A stretch of DNA of 64,000 bases from Paulinella micropora (lineage: Eukaryota; Cercozoa; Imbricatea; Euglyphida), in NCBI GenBank assembly GCA_009731375.1, contig BJOX01000370.1:312629-376628 (forward strand). The letters are read 5' to 3'. Each line of letters opens with the position of its first letter. The first letter of the stretch is position 1. This document shows, piece by piece, positions 35,715-45,032 of the stretch. The notes beneath the pieces were generated by a model, which had not been told where the DNA came from, made no database searches, and saw nothing but the letters and a program-made list of their open reading frames with translations. The translations under genes and the position numbers were made by a program.

Positions 35715-35892
35715 TCGGAAATAACGGAAACAAATCATAAAATGATTTCACGTAGCTTTTTTTAACATTGTTCAAGTCAAAGATTTCTATTTGGAAATAA
35801 AGAAATATAACGGGTTTTGCGATTTTTTCTTTGCTTTTTTTTAAGTTTATGTTAGATAGAAAAAATAAAATAGAATTGAACAGCCATACTTC

Positions 35893-35926
35893 GATGCGAC
35901 GCGTCGTACTTTTTGTGCGACGCATC
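35893..35926. other. Hairpin-forming palindrome near left TIR
   Basis: GATGCGACGCGTCG and the downstream CGACGCATC can pair (with a bulge) around ACTTTTTGTG, in the non-coding leader between the left TIR and the first gene. A terminator or a replication/packaging structure are both possible. Confidence 0.5.
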
Positions 35927-35998
35927 TTTTTGCTTTTTTGCTCTGTCGTTCGTTTCTTTCTTTTCGTCGCAACCCACAAACCATAATATATCATATAA

Positions 35999-36484
35999 AT
36001 GTCCATAAATCTCATTCCGAAAAATTTGAAAGATAAAGATGCTTGGAAAAAACAATTCCAAGTTAATAGATATAGTTTAAGCAAACTAAACGAAATGAAA
36101 ATAAGACAAGAGAAGGAGATAGAGAAAGATGAGATGATAATCGAGAATATGAAGAAAGAGTTGGAAAAAAAGAAAGAGAGACTAGATGCGCTGAATGAGA
36201 CGATATTCGAAAGAGAGAGGGAGAGAGATGATATCGAAGAAGACTTAATGGATGATAGAAGAAAGAAGATAAAGAAGAGAAAGATTGAAAGTGAGATGAG
36301 CTTGATGAAGCAATGGAGGAGAGGGAATAGGGGAATGTTGAAAGCAGGAGAGATAGCTGAAATGGAAAGAAGGATTGAAAGTGGAACGACGTTTGCTGAG
36401 GCGTGTGTGATGTTGAAGAGGATAGATGAAATAAGTGAAAAGGTAGTAGAGGGAGAGAGAAATATGAATAGGGTGTTCAGGTAA
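35999..36484 (+). CDS. Coiled-coil protein of unknown function
   Basis: 161 codons, first gene inside the left TIR. The middle (about residues 30-100) is a long run of charged heptads (KIRQEKEIEKDEMIIENMKK) predicted to form a coiled coil, followed by a basic stretch DDRRKKIKKRKIE and a short C-terminal globular part (GEIAEMERRIESGTTFAEAC). The ATG is preceded by ATAATATATCATATAA, similar to the start-proximal AT motif of other genes in the element. No family recognised; a virion or replication accessory role is conceivable. Confidence 0.8.
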   Translation: MSINLIPKNLKDKDAWKKQFQVNRYSLSKLNEMKIRQEKEIEKDEMIIENMKKELEKKKERLDALNETIFERERERDDIEEDLMDDRRKKIKKRKIESEMSLMKQWRRGNRGMLKAGEIAEMERRIESGTTFAEACVMLKRIDEISEKVVEGERNMNRVFR

Positions 36485-36509
36485 TAGTTGAATATTATGT
36501 GGGGCGGAT

Positions 36510-36650
36510 CTGCCCCAAATTCAATACATCTACCGATGTAGTCGGTACAGCTTACTGCTGTATATATTTCAATACATCTACCGATGTAGTCGGTACAGCT
36601 TACTGCTGTATATATTTCAATACAGCTCGCCGCTGTATATATTTTTATAT
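36510..36650. repeat. Tandem TACATCTACCGATGTA hairpin repeats
   Basis: A unit of about 51 bp (CAATACATCTACCGATGTAG, then TCGGTACAGCTTACTGCTGT and ATATATTT) is present twice, followed by a shortened third (CAATACAGCTCGCCGCTGTATATATTT). Each unit holds two hairpins: TACATC-TACC-GATGTA and ACAGC-TTAC-TGCTGT (in the third, ACAGC-TCGC-CGCTGT). The repeated hairpins lie between two plus-strand genes and may act in termination or RNA stability. Confidence 0.8.
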
Positions 36651-36756
36651 GAGGGATATATTTTCATAACCAAAATTTTTATATTATGTCCTGGGCACGA
36701 CATTAAACTGCCCCTACATAAGCACACATATCGTCCCTCTGTGTGTGTTTATGTAG

Positions 36757-37315
36757 ATGCCTCCGAAGAAGAAGCCTGAAGAAGCACCTGTAACGCCTCC
36801 AAAGGTAATATCATTCTATCTTGTTTTTATTTCTTATGTTTGTTTATTGTAGGAGCCTGTTGAGCCACTTGATGAAGAAGCAGGGGAGGAAGAGGATGAA
36901 GAGATGGAAGAGGTGAAATTTGTGTTTTTGATTTATGCTCATAGTTTATGGTGTTCAATTTTAGTTGAATGAAGAAATCGAAGCTTTCGATCTTGAAGAT
37001 GAAAAAAAAGTAAGAAAGAGTGGAGGCAGGAAGCCCAGAACTCCTAATGTGGTGGTTGAGGGTCCAACATATTACGCAGATATTGATGCTGCTGCGGGGA
37101 TTGCGACTGTGTATCGTGAGGCAAAAGAAGGCAGAGTAGAGTGTCAGTTGTTGAAGCACAAGTCAGTCGCAAGAGTGAAAGAATACTTTGTTGTAAAGTA
37201 TTCAAGCGGTCGATACTATTTGTTTCAAAAGCAAGCCAATATTGGACCAATTACAAACAAAAAAAAGCTTGGCAAGATTGTGACTATTTACTCAGTCAAA
37301 CCTGGAAAGGATTAA
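36757..37315 (+). CDS. Unknown protein, apparently spliced (two short introns)
   Basis: Three in-phase pieces join through GT-AG introns. Exon 1 is 36757-36804 (MPPKKKPEEAPVTPPK), intron 36805-36852 (48 nt, GTAATA...TTGTAG), exon 2 is 36853-36912 (EPVEPLDEEAGEEEDEEMEE), intron 36913-36964 (52 nt, GTGAAA...TTTTAG), exon 3 is 36965-37315. The product is 152 residues: basic/proline start, acidic middle, then a folded-looking domain (VVVEGPTYYADIDAAAGIAT ... EYFVVKYSSGRYYLFQ). Without splicing each piece meets a stop. All junctions are phase 0 and both introns are T-rich. Function unknown. The alternative is separate short frames, which seems less likely because exon 3 has no good ATG. Confidence 0.7.
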
Positions 37316-37363
37316 GGCAAGATTGTGACTATTTACTAAGTCAAACCTGGAAAGGATTAAACA
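37270..37363. repeat. 47-bp tandem duplication at a gene end
   Basis: GGCAAGATTGTGACTATTTA and the following 27 bp, including the stop of the spliced gene (GGATTAA), are repeated once with one difference (CTCAG to CTAAG). The duplicate lies just before the convergent integrase gene's end. Confidence 0.93.
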
Positions 37364-37365
37364 AC

Positions 37366-38398
37366 TCATAAATCCAGCACTTCTTTCTTTTTCTTAATAC
37401 GGGGACTTGACCTTATGTTTTCCGGTTTGATGTCCAACGCCTTTAATAAATGTTTATTCTTTTTTTCTTTAGTTAGTTCTTTTACTTGGTCAGCTAGTTG
37501 AGGCTTGACTTCGTCCGGTTGTTCTTCTGACTTAGACTTTAATAATTCTTGCGGACTCGCGATCTCGTCAGAAGATAGTATCAATTTGAAGCCTTTACGG
37601 CCTTTAACCGTATACACTTTTTTAGAGTATTGAATGTCCCCTTTAGAAAAAACAGTTCTTTCTAGTTCTTTCCTGACTGTTTCCCCTTTTGGAAACTTAT
37701 TAATAAGACCGGCTCTATATAGATCTTGGTCGTTCTTCTTTTTTCCTTCATAGACCTCCATTGGAGTAGCTTTTATCGTATTATGGTATGTGTTGTTGTA
37801 GTTNNNNNNNNNNTTTGTAGTTATTTACTATTTCATAAGTGAAAGGAACCCACACGAAATCATCGTTAACTTCCCACATAAAATTCAAATCATTTCTTAT
37901 AGTTCTAATAAATCTGTCAATTATTCCCATAGTTCGGTGGTCGCCAACTTCGTTTGTCGTATGTTGAATACCGTTTTCTCTAAAGTATTCAGCGACTTGC
38001 CCTTTATATTCGCTGCCGTTGTCGGATGTAATCCTTTTCGGTTTTGGCATTTTCTTTAATCCTTCCAATACCTCAGGAGTTGTTTTGTTTTTTATTGGCT
38101 CAATCCAAGCACGGCGAGAATAAACATCAATCATTACTAAGCCGAAATTATAGTTAGCATTACCTTTCTTGGTCGCAACTTTTGACATATCCATAAGGTC
38201 GATAAACACTTGACTTAATGGTTTCGCTTCCGGCGCGGTAATGGTGTTCCATACTTTCTTTGCTTTGGATTGATGGTGTATTTCGGCAGCCTCTTTTATT
38301 TTCTTTTGTTCTAGTTCCTCATTTTTTCCTGGCGTGTCTTCAAGTTGCGCATTTTTATTTTGTTCATTAATATTAGCTGCCGTATGCTTATAGTCCAT
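37366..38398 (-). CDS. rve-family integrase (retroviral-like) of the Polinton
   Basis: Catalyses insertion of the viral DNA and creates the 6-bp duplication. An N10 gap (37804-37813) interrupts it, but TTGTAGTT stands on both sides; collapsing this overlap gives one frame of 337 codons and restores the family block NNYNNTYHNTIKATPMEVY. The rve core shows VFIDLMDMS (Asp 67), ITSDNGSEYKG (Asp 126) and, at the usual glutamate position, GIIDRFIRTIRN (Asp 161). The C-terminus has the beta-rich domain (FPKGETVRKEL ... QYSKKVYTV) and a charged tail without an obvious chromodomain. ATG at 38398 is chosen; the longer frame would need TTG. The product is complete in principle. Confidence 0.92.
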
Positions 38399-38473
38399 AG
38401 CTATACGCAACAAAAATAGTAATGTAGTTTATCGCTATGTATAAAAGGGCAAATACAAAGTCGATCATATATA

Positions 38474-38980
38474 TTAGAACTTTAAAAACATTTTTGAAAT
38501 ATCATTACTTTCTTTTTTTGGTTTCTCAGGTTGTTGGTTATAAACATTAACAGATATGTTTGACTTCTTACCTTTACCTTTCTTAGGCTGTTCCTCTTCC
38601 TCGCTTTCACTTTCACTCTCGCTTTCTTCTTCCACTTTCTTTTTTACCGCTTTCTTCGCCTTCTTCTGCTTAGTCTTCAATTTCATACCCGCAACCCGAC
38701 GCGCAACGATATCGACGAAATCGTGTTCAACCTCTTCTTCGCTTTCACTACTCTCCTCACTTTTCTCACCATCCCTACCATCTATCATATCCCTCGCCAA
38801 CTGCTTCTTAGTAATGTGTTCCATCTTTTCGTCGTCATCCATTTCTTTAACATTCTTAGCCTGTTCCTCAGCGAGTAATTCCCTAGCCCGTTCAATCTTT
38901 CTTTGCTTAGCCTGTTGCTTCTTAGCCTCCCAACCCTTTTCAAGATTCTTCATAGCGACCTCTCTATTACCTCTCGGCAT
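38474..38980 (-). CDS. Charged, low-complexity protein of unknown function
   Basis: 168 residues of mixed charge. There is a basic N-terminal helix region (GWEAKKQQAKQRKIERAREL), an acidic serine block (EKSEESSESEEEVEHD), a lysine-rich block and a second acidic block (EEESESESESEEEEQPKKGK). The short C-terminus is NDISKMFLKF. It is divergent from the fibre gene, with only 59 bp between start codons, so the two probably share a bidirectional promoter. Such proteins are common in algal virus genomes; a DNA-binding or scaffold role would be a guess. Confidence 0.75.
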   Translation of the reverse strand: MPRGNREVAMKNLEKGWEAKKQQAKQRKIERARELLAEEQAKNVKEMDDDEKMEHITKKQLARDMIDGRDGEKSEESSESEEEVEHDFVDIVARRVAGMKLKTKQKKAKKAVKKKVEEESESESESEEEEQPKKGKGKKSNISVNVYNQQPEKPKKESNDISKMFLKF

Positions 38981-39039
38981 TTTATAACTTGTTTATATTA
39001 ATATACAAAATAATATTATTTAGTTTTTATTAATATACA
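38981..39039. promoter_or_regulatory. Bidirectional promoter region
   Basis: 59-bp AT-rich spacer between divergent genes. Toward the fibre it ends AATATACA-ATG (39032-39039). Toward the minus-strand gene it holds GTATATTAATATA. Same motif as in front of other genes of the element. Confidence 0.6.
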
Positions 39040-42000
39040 ATGAGCCAATACAAAAGTTTATTAGGCCTTAATGAGTTTTCTGTTGATAGTCTGGGCATAG
39101 CCAATTTAGATCTAACTAACACTAATATTATTGGCTTAAACACTGATAGGGTGCCAGAAGATGCCGTCCCAATAAATCTTTATTTTACAGAAGGCCGATT
39201 TGACACACGCCTGGCTACCAAAAGCACGACGGATATAAAAGAAGGCTCTAATCTATACTATACTGATGGAAGGTTTGACACACGACTAGCTACTAAATCA
39301 ACAACTAACTTAGCCGAAGGCGCCAATTTATACTATACGACAGCGAGGGCTAATACAGATTTTGATGCTAGGCTTTTATTAAAAACGACAGCAGACTTAA
39401 AAGAAGGAACCAATTTATACTATACGACAGCAAGAGCAAATACAGACTTTGATGCGAGACTGGCAACCAAGAGCACCACGAACTTAGCAGAGGGAACCAA
39501 TCTATATTACACCACCGCGAGAGCTAATACAGACTTTGATACAAGGCTAGCGACTAAATCAACCACTAACTTAGCCGAAGGAACAAACTTATATTATACG
39601 AATGCGAGGTTTGACACTCAATTAGCGACTAAATCAACCACTAACCTAGCAGAAGGAACCAATTTATACTACACCACCGCGAGAGCTAATACAGACTTTG
39701 ATACTAGACTGGCAACCAAGAGCACATCCAACTTAGCAGAGGGAACCAATTTATATTATACGAATGCGAGATTTGACACTCAATTAGCAACCAAGAGCAC
39801 CACCAACTTAGCAGAGGGAACCAATCTATATTACACCACCGCGAGGGCAAATACTGACTTTGACACACGACTAGGAACTAAATCAATAGATGCTTTAAGT
39901 GATGTGACTATAACAACACCAGCAGACAATCAACTGCTCATTTACAGCACAGGTCAATGGCGAAATGTTGCTTCACCTTTTCTGAGATTAGACGGAACAG
40001 CAAGTATGACGGCGGGATTAAATATGGGAGGGTTTGCGATTACAAATGTGGGTAATGTTGATGGTATTGATGTTTCTACCCTTGACACGAATGTCGTTAA
40101 ACTAACAGGAGACCAAACCATAGCAGGCAATAAAAAATTTACTTCAACAATAGAAGTGCGTGGCGCCACAGCTCCAACCGCTTTTGATGGTATCGGTATT
40201 GCCTTTGATACGGCGACAAATATAGGAATGATTACAGCACAAAAAATAGCAACTGCGGCTTATTATCCAATACAAATAACTGGCTCGTATGTAGAGTTAT
40301 ACGCAGGTAATAATGTAATCGCGACCGCGACTGGCACGACGCTATCTTTGAACAGCAAAAAAATAACGAATTTAGCTACGCCAACAGCAACAACAGATGG
40401 GGCAAACAAAAGTTATGTAGATACATTAGACGGACAAAATGTTAAACTAACAGGAAACCAAACCGTAGCAGGAATTAAGACATTTAGCAGTGGTCTTGAA
40501 ATAACTGGAAATTCAACGAATGCGACGACAAGGGGGGTATTCGTGGTCTTTAACTCCACGTCTAATATAGGAACTATCGGATGCCTTAATATGAGCACGG
40601 GCGTAAATTATAACTTTGAACTAAATGCGAAAAAAGTAAGTTTTGTTATTGATGGCGCGATAGTCGGTTGGGTAAATGCCTCGGGTCTAGATTGTAATAG
40701 CAGCAAAATTGCCAACCTTGGAACTCCGACATTAGCGACGGACGGAGCGACAAAAGGGTATGCGGACACATTGGACGGGCAAAATGTGAAACTAACAGGA
40801 GACCAAACGATAACGGGAATTAAAATATTTAATGGAACAAGAAATGATATAAGAGCACTAAATTTGTTAAGCCAGGCCGATTTTAACAATGTGGATATCA
40901 TTAATGGGGGAAATATAACATATAACGGGGCGAGGATATTGAACCAAAATGGAGGAGACGCATTCTTTTCTCAGACAACAGGAGATTGGCAGTCTTTCTT
41001 ATACACTCTAAATACTACTTCAAGTGGAACCGCAGACCAAAGAGGTTATGTATTTACGAATGTAGCATTTGACGCAAAAGGAGCAGGGCTTTATATTTCA
41101 AAACTCTCAGATAGTAAATTTATGTCGTCCGATATTGTCCGTTTTAACAACGCCGGTGGTATGAAGTTTTATGGCGCTTTGGATATGAATTCAAACAATA
41201 TAACGAGTGGCGGAACGATAAGTGGGACTACGATTACAGGCACGACAATAACCGCGAGCACCANNNNNNNNNNTGCGAGCACTAAAATAACAACAGCGAC
41301 AGGTAAGCCGATAATCATAGGCAATACAACAAAGGGAACAGGGCCGTCGGCGGGATTAGAAATATACGGTGCTTATGGTGATTTTACGGCGGGGCCACAT
41401 ATTCAAGCGATTACAACGGAGGACGCATATCCCTTATTTACGATAGCCAATTTAGGTCATAATAATATAATTCTCGCTTTTGATGCTTATTTGGATAATG
41501 CGGGATGGAAATCAAGTTATGCGAATGCGAATTTCCGAATAGCAAAGGTAAGCAATACGCTCTCTTTTGGCTATAAATCAGGAATAGCAGCGGGGAGTGC
41601 TATAACATGGTCTGAGGCGATGAACATAGATAATGCTGGATTAATAACAACAAGTAGTGATGTAGTTGTCGGAGCAGGCAAAAAAATATTTATAGACAGG
41701 TCAGGATATATAAACACGAATAATAAAATAGTTTTATGGGATGGTGGAACGGGCTCCACGACTGCTTTTAATGGATTTGGTATTAAACAAGACACGATGA
41801 TGTATAATGTTCTTGCTACAACTGATAATCACATATTTTACCAAGGCACTACAAACGAATTATTCAGAATTGGTAATGCGGGAATTACTGCTTCAAAGTC
41901 ATTAACAGCAAATGCGGGGATTACATACACAGGAACACTTACATCAGCAGCATCACTTACGGGAGCAAAAATATCAATCCAAGGAGGAACAAATGGAGGA

Positions 42001-42829
42001 AGCACCAGAGGAATATATATTTGGGATATCGTTGATTCAAACTGGGGGATTTATATGGCACAATCTGGGGCTAATAGAGCTTTAAGTGGAACAGGAACGG
42101 CGCCAGCAGGAAATGGGTTTAGTAGTTATGCTGTAAGATTTAGAACTGGCTCGGACACGACCCACGGTTTTGTGTGGGAAAATGGAAGTGATGTTGCTTT
42201 AATGTCGTTGAGAGGGAGCGATGGATTTTTGTGGAGCAAAGGTGGTTTTCAAACAGACAACTACATAACGATTAGCAACTCAACCTCTCAACTTTACTTC
42301 GCGGACGGCACGACAACTACGTGCGGTATATGTTGGCTTGACACCAACCACGGCTTATTTTGTAAGAGAAACACGAATGAAATGTATTTTAAGGAATACG
42401 GCACTTGTTATTTTCAAACCACAGGTTCAAACACGAGAGCAACACTTACAAGCAGTGGAATCGTTAATACTTCTGACAGGAGACACAAAACCGATATAAG
42501 AGATGCTAAATTCTGCGGTTTAGATTTTATCAATGCCCTCAAACCAAAGTGCTTCAAACTTAGAGAATCAAAAAGAGAGAACTGCGGTTTCATTGCTCAG
42601 GATATTGAAGAATTGGTTGAAAAAAAAATTAATATGTTTTAATCCAGTTGAAGACCATAAAGTGTCAAAAGAAGACGGGACAACAGAAGAATTAAAAACA
42701 ATGAATTATTTTGATTTAATAGCGCCAATAGTCAAAGCAATCCAAGAGTTATCCGAAAAGGTGATTAATTTAGAAAAAGAAAATAAAACTTTACTAAATA
42801 TATTACAAGACCGAACAAATGCCTCCTAG
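39040..42829 (+). CDS. Giant tail-fibre-like protein with S74 chaperone domain, frameshifted
   Basis: About 1,260 codons, likely a trimeric receptor-binding spike or fibre. Residues about 45-285 hold nine repeats of 25-29 aa with core EGTNLYYTTARANTDFDTRL. Then come three KLTGDQTIAGIKTF units (from codons 350, 465 and 580) and long beta-rich stretches. The end matches the peptidase S74 intramolecular chaperone of phage endosialidases and fibres: SDRRHKTDI, LDFINALKPKCFKL, CGFIAQDIEEL, then, in the +1 frame, MNYFDLIAPIVKAIQELSEK and a coiled coil. The frame breaks in an A9 run at about 42620-42630; reading on would need one A fewer. The upstream frame stops at 42642. An N10 gap (41264-41273) flanked by GCGAGCAC on both sides is an unmerged overlap and is frame-neutral. 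Start ATG follows AATATACA. Confidence 0.88.
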
Positions 42830-43163
42830 ATTACACCCACCGCCACCTATTATTGATATGGCAGATGGCGAGATGACACCAGAGTTGAAGAACCGCGTGC
42901 TAGATGTCCAAATTAAGCAGGAAGAAAAAAAAATAGACCACGAATACGAAGACAACTGGGACTGTTGTATGACTAAGCGAAAAACTGACAGCCGTCTGAT
43001 TAAATACTTATTTCAAATGGGTATCATTATCGCGATTATAACCCTTTGTATCGTGAGGCTGTCTGAAAAGAACTTACCGTGTGAGGTTGCTAACACCTAT
43101 GTGGGTATTTTAACACTACTTATCGGCATCTGCCTTCCTTCACCCTCTTCAAGTAAGAAATGA
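42819..43163 (+). CDS. Small membrane protein with two TM helices
   Basis: 114 residues. The proline-rich start (MPPRLHPPPPII) overlaps the fibre's end by 11 nt, which itself supports the fibre reading in that frame. A charged cytoplasmic-like part includes NWDCCMTKRK, then hydrophobic helices at about 62-82 (LFQMGIIIAIITLCIV) and 93-107 (YVGILTLLIGICL). Position between fibre and capsid genes suggests a virion-membrane or holin-like role, which is inference. Stop TGA at 43161. Confidence 0.8.
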   Translation: MPPRLHPPPPIIDMADGEMTPELKNRVLDVQIKQEEKKIDHEYEDNWDCCMTKRKTDSRLIKYLFQMGIIIAIITLCIVRLSEKNLPCEVANTYVGILTLLIGICLPSPSSSKK

Positions 43164-43317
43164 GCATTCAAACGAATAGACTTTATACCACGAAGCATCA
43201 TTTGAGCAGATTAGCGGAATGGCTTCATCAAAACTAACACACCAATCGCTCATCGGCTTATACACACATCCCTTTTGGATACAATAAAGACAACTTTCAT
43301 TTTTTTAATCGCTGACG
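43160..43317 (+). pseudogene. Possible small broken ORF
   Basis: ATG at 43160 overlaps the previous stop (ATGA). 25 codons run to TAA (43235-43237), and the same frame then continues open for 26 more codons (THIPFGYNKDNFHFFNR). The tight coupling suggests a former gene of about 52 codons with one nonsense change, but such a short frame could be chance. Confidence 0.25.
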
Positions 43318-43392
43318 CGTGAATAGAAATCACAGGCGGTCCGAGCGGAAATATTAATTAATAAAAAGTTTATAAAGATTAGTATAGGCGAC

Positions 43393-43764
43393 ATGACCGA
43401 CTATAAATATCAGCGGATTATTTTTCTAAGTAATGATTTTCCAGGCGGGGTCAATGGTAGCAAGACGTTTGACAAAACCATTCAAATGAACTTTACACCA
43501 ACAAGAATGAATGTTAAGTTTATCCACTATTATAATGACTTAACTGAAACGAAAACAAAAATCCTTTATATGGACCGCATTGGAATTATTGGTACATTCG
43601 CCGACAGCAACACGGCCAACATTTCAAATCTCGGCTATAATCTTGGAAATATCGGATGGACCGACGGGCAATACAGTTTTAGAGTGCTTAAAACGGACAG
43701 CGGTAATATTGAGACCGACCAGCTAGCCGGAAGAATTGTTATTTGTTTGGAATTTTTGGCTTAA
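43393..43764 (+). CDS. Small beta-rich protein, possible virion component
   Basis: 123 residues with alternating hydrophobic strands (RIIFLSNDFPGG, MNVKFIHYYND, KILYMDRIGIIGTF, GRIVICLEFL) and no TM or signal. Its last strand (AGRIVICLEF) resembles the last strand of the minor capsid protein (NGLGIVMTLLIY), so a single jelly-roll-like capsid accessory is plausible. It ends 16 nt before the ATPase start, suggesting co-expression. Family not recognised. Confidence 0.8.
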   Translation: MTDYKYQRIIFLSNDFPGGVNGSKTFDKTIQMNFTPTRMNVKFIHYYNDLTETKTKILYMDRIGIIGTFADSNTANISNLGYNLGNIGWTDGQYSFRVLKTDSGNIETDQLAGRIVICLEFLA

Positions 43765-43780
43765 AGAAAATATAGCGACG

Positions 43781-44602
43781 ATGGAAAAGATTAATGATAT
43801 TAAAGTTAGACCAGTTAAGCAAAACGGAGATGGCGACAAGTTGGCAAAAGGATATAAGTTGTTCGATGAGGCATTCGCTAACATTTTTCTTCTCGCTCGT
43901 AAGAAGAGTGGTAAGACGACAGCACTATTCGAAATCCTGAAACGAACGACCGACAAAAAGACCCGCATTGTTATTATTGCCAGCACGATACACAAAGACC
44001 ACATTTACAAAGAAATGGTTAAGCACTTCAAGAAAAAGGGAAACCCGATGGCGATATATACATATTTGAAAGCGGACGGCTACAGCGTGATAGACTATGA
44101 GTTAGACAAACTGAATAAACCCGAAGAGGAACAAGAAGGCGAGGTTGAACAGGACGAGAAAGAAGAACCGAAGCCGAAGTTTTTATACTTTGGTAAAGAG
44201 GACGAAAAGAAACAGGAGGGAGGCGAAAAACCCCCAAGGTCAAGTAAATACATCACACCAGAAGTCGTGTTCGTTTTAGATGACCTCGGCTCTGGTTTAA
44301 GGGATAAGTCCGTGAGCGACCTGTTAAAGAAAAACCGCCACTACAAGTCAAAAGTGATTATGAGCTCTCAGTATCTTAACGACCTACGACCCGAGGCAAT
44401 TAAACAGCTAGACTACCTTCTTATTTTTCCGGGTCAGAGCGTTGATAAAATAGAGCTCGTGTATAAGCATTTGGACCTCGGCTACGACCTCGACTACTTC
44501 ATTGAAAAATATCACGAGGCGACGAAAGAGAGGTTTAACTTTTCATATGTGGATGCGGTATCGGACGAACTACGGCAAAATTTCAACAAACGATTTTTAT
44601 GA
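43781..44602 (+). CDS. A32/FtsK-HerA-type genome packaging ATPase
   Basis: 273 residues; pumps viral DNA into capsids using ATP. Walker A is ARKKSGKT (39-46), lacking the usual first glycine. Walker B is VVFVLDDLG with acidic pair 167-168. A motif with Gln 197 (IMSSQYLNDLRP) follows, as in A32-like ATPases. A charged insert rich in Glu/Lys (about 113-152) separates the two halves. ATG at 43781 is chosen because the upstream in-frame extension lacks ATG and would overlap the preceding gene. It heads the morphogenesis block. Confidence 0.92.
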   Translation: MEKINDIKVRPVKQNGDGDKLAKGYKLFDEAFANIFLLARKKSGKTTALFEILKRTTDKKTRIVIIASTIHKDHIYKEMVKHFKKKGNPMAIYTYLKADGYSVIDYELDKLNKPEEEQEGEVEQDEKEEPKPKFLYFGKEDEKKQEGGEKPPRSSKYITPEVVFVLDDLGSGLRDKSVSDLLKKNRHYKSKVIMSSQYLNDLRPEAIKQLDYLLIFPGQSVDKIELVYKHLDLGYDLDYFIEKYHEATKERFNFSYVDAVSDELRQNFNKRFL

Positions 44603-44637
44603 ATTTATTATTAATTATTTTTTTTCTATATATTATA

Positions 44638-44958
44638 ATGGTCGTGAAAACAACGAGGGTTCAAGTCATTCCAACAGTCGGAAAAATAACAAGAAACTCA
44701 AGCACAATGGCGGGCGGAAAAAAGAAAACTGGTCGCAAGAAACAAAAGGGTTCTGGGCAGAAGGGAGGTAAAATAAACTGGGAAAAGGTTGGCAATACAT
44801 TCAGGAATATTAATAACTATTTGAAAAAAGACAAAACAATCTCTCGCTTCGCTGGAGCTTTGGATAGAGTTGGCGTTCCTTATGCTGGCAAAGTTCAAAA
44901 GGTTGCGAGCGATATGGGATACGGTAAGCAACGCGGTCGTGGAGCACTTAAATTTTAA
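44638..44958 (+). CDS. Small basic glycine-rich protein, likely virion/DNA-binding
   Basis: 106 residues, strongly basic. It has a KTTRVQVIPTVGKITRN start, a lysine/glycine block (AGGKKKTGRKKQKGSGQKGG), a helix-forming middle (NTFRNINNYLKKD) and the end GYGKQRGRGALKF. Proteins of this kind in adenovirus-like and Polinton genomes can be DNA-condensing core or membrane-lytic peptides processed by the viral protease; here that is inference from composition and from its place directly before the protease gene. Start ATG follows TATATATTATA (44627-44637). Confidence 0.75.
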   Translation: MVVKTTRVQVIPTVGKITRNSSTMAGGKKKTGRKKQKGSGQKGGKINWEKVGNTFRNINNYLKKDKTISRFAGALDRVGVPYAGKVQKVASDMGYGKQRGRGALKF

Positions 44959-45032
44959 ACCCCACAGATAACATTAAACTAAACTTTTTATTATTTTTTT
45001 TACATTAATATAAACCCAAAGAGAGGGGGCGT

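Noticed and set aside
35647-36084. 145-codon minus-strand frame next to the left TIR
   Set aside because: It crosses the TIR and overlaps the better supported plus-strand coiled-coil gene; composition is that of AT-rich non-coding DNA.
42533-42829. Independent 98-codon gene after the fibre
   Set aside because: From about 42,630 onward its sequence is the missing second half of the S74 chaperone; its first part is an out-of-frame shadow of the fibre.
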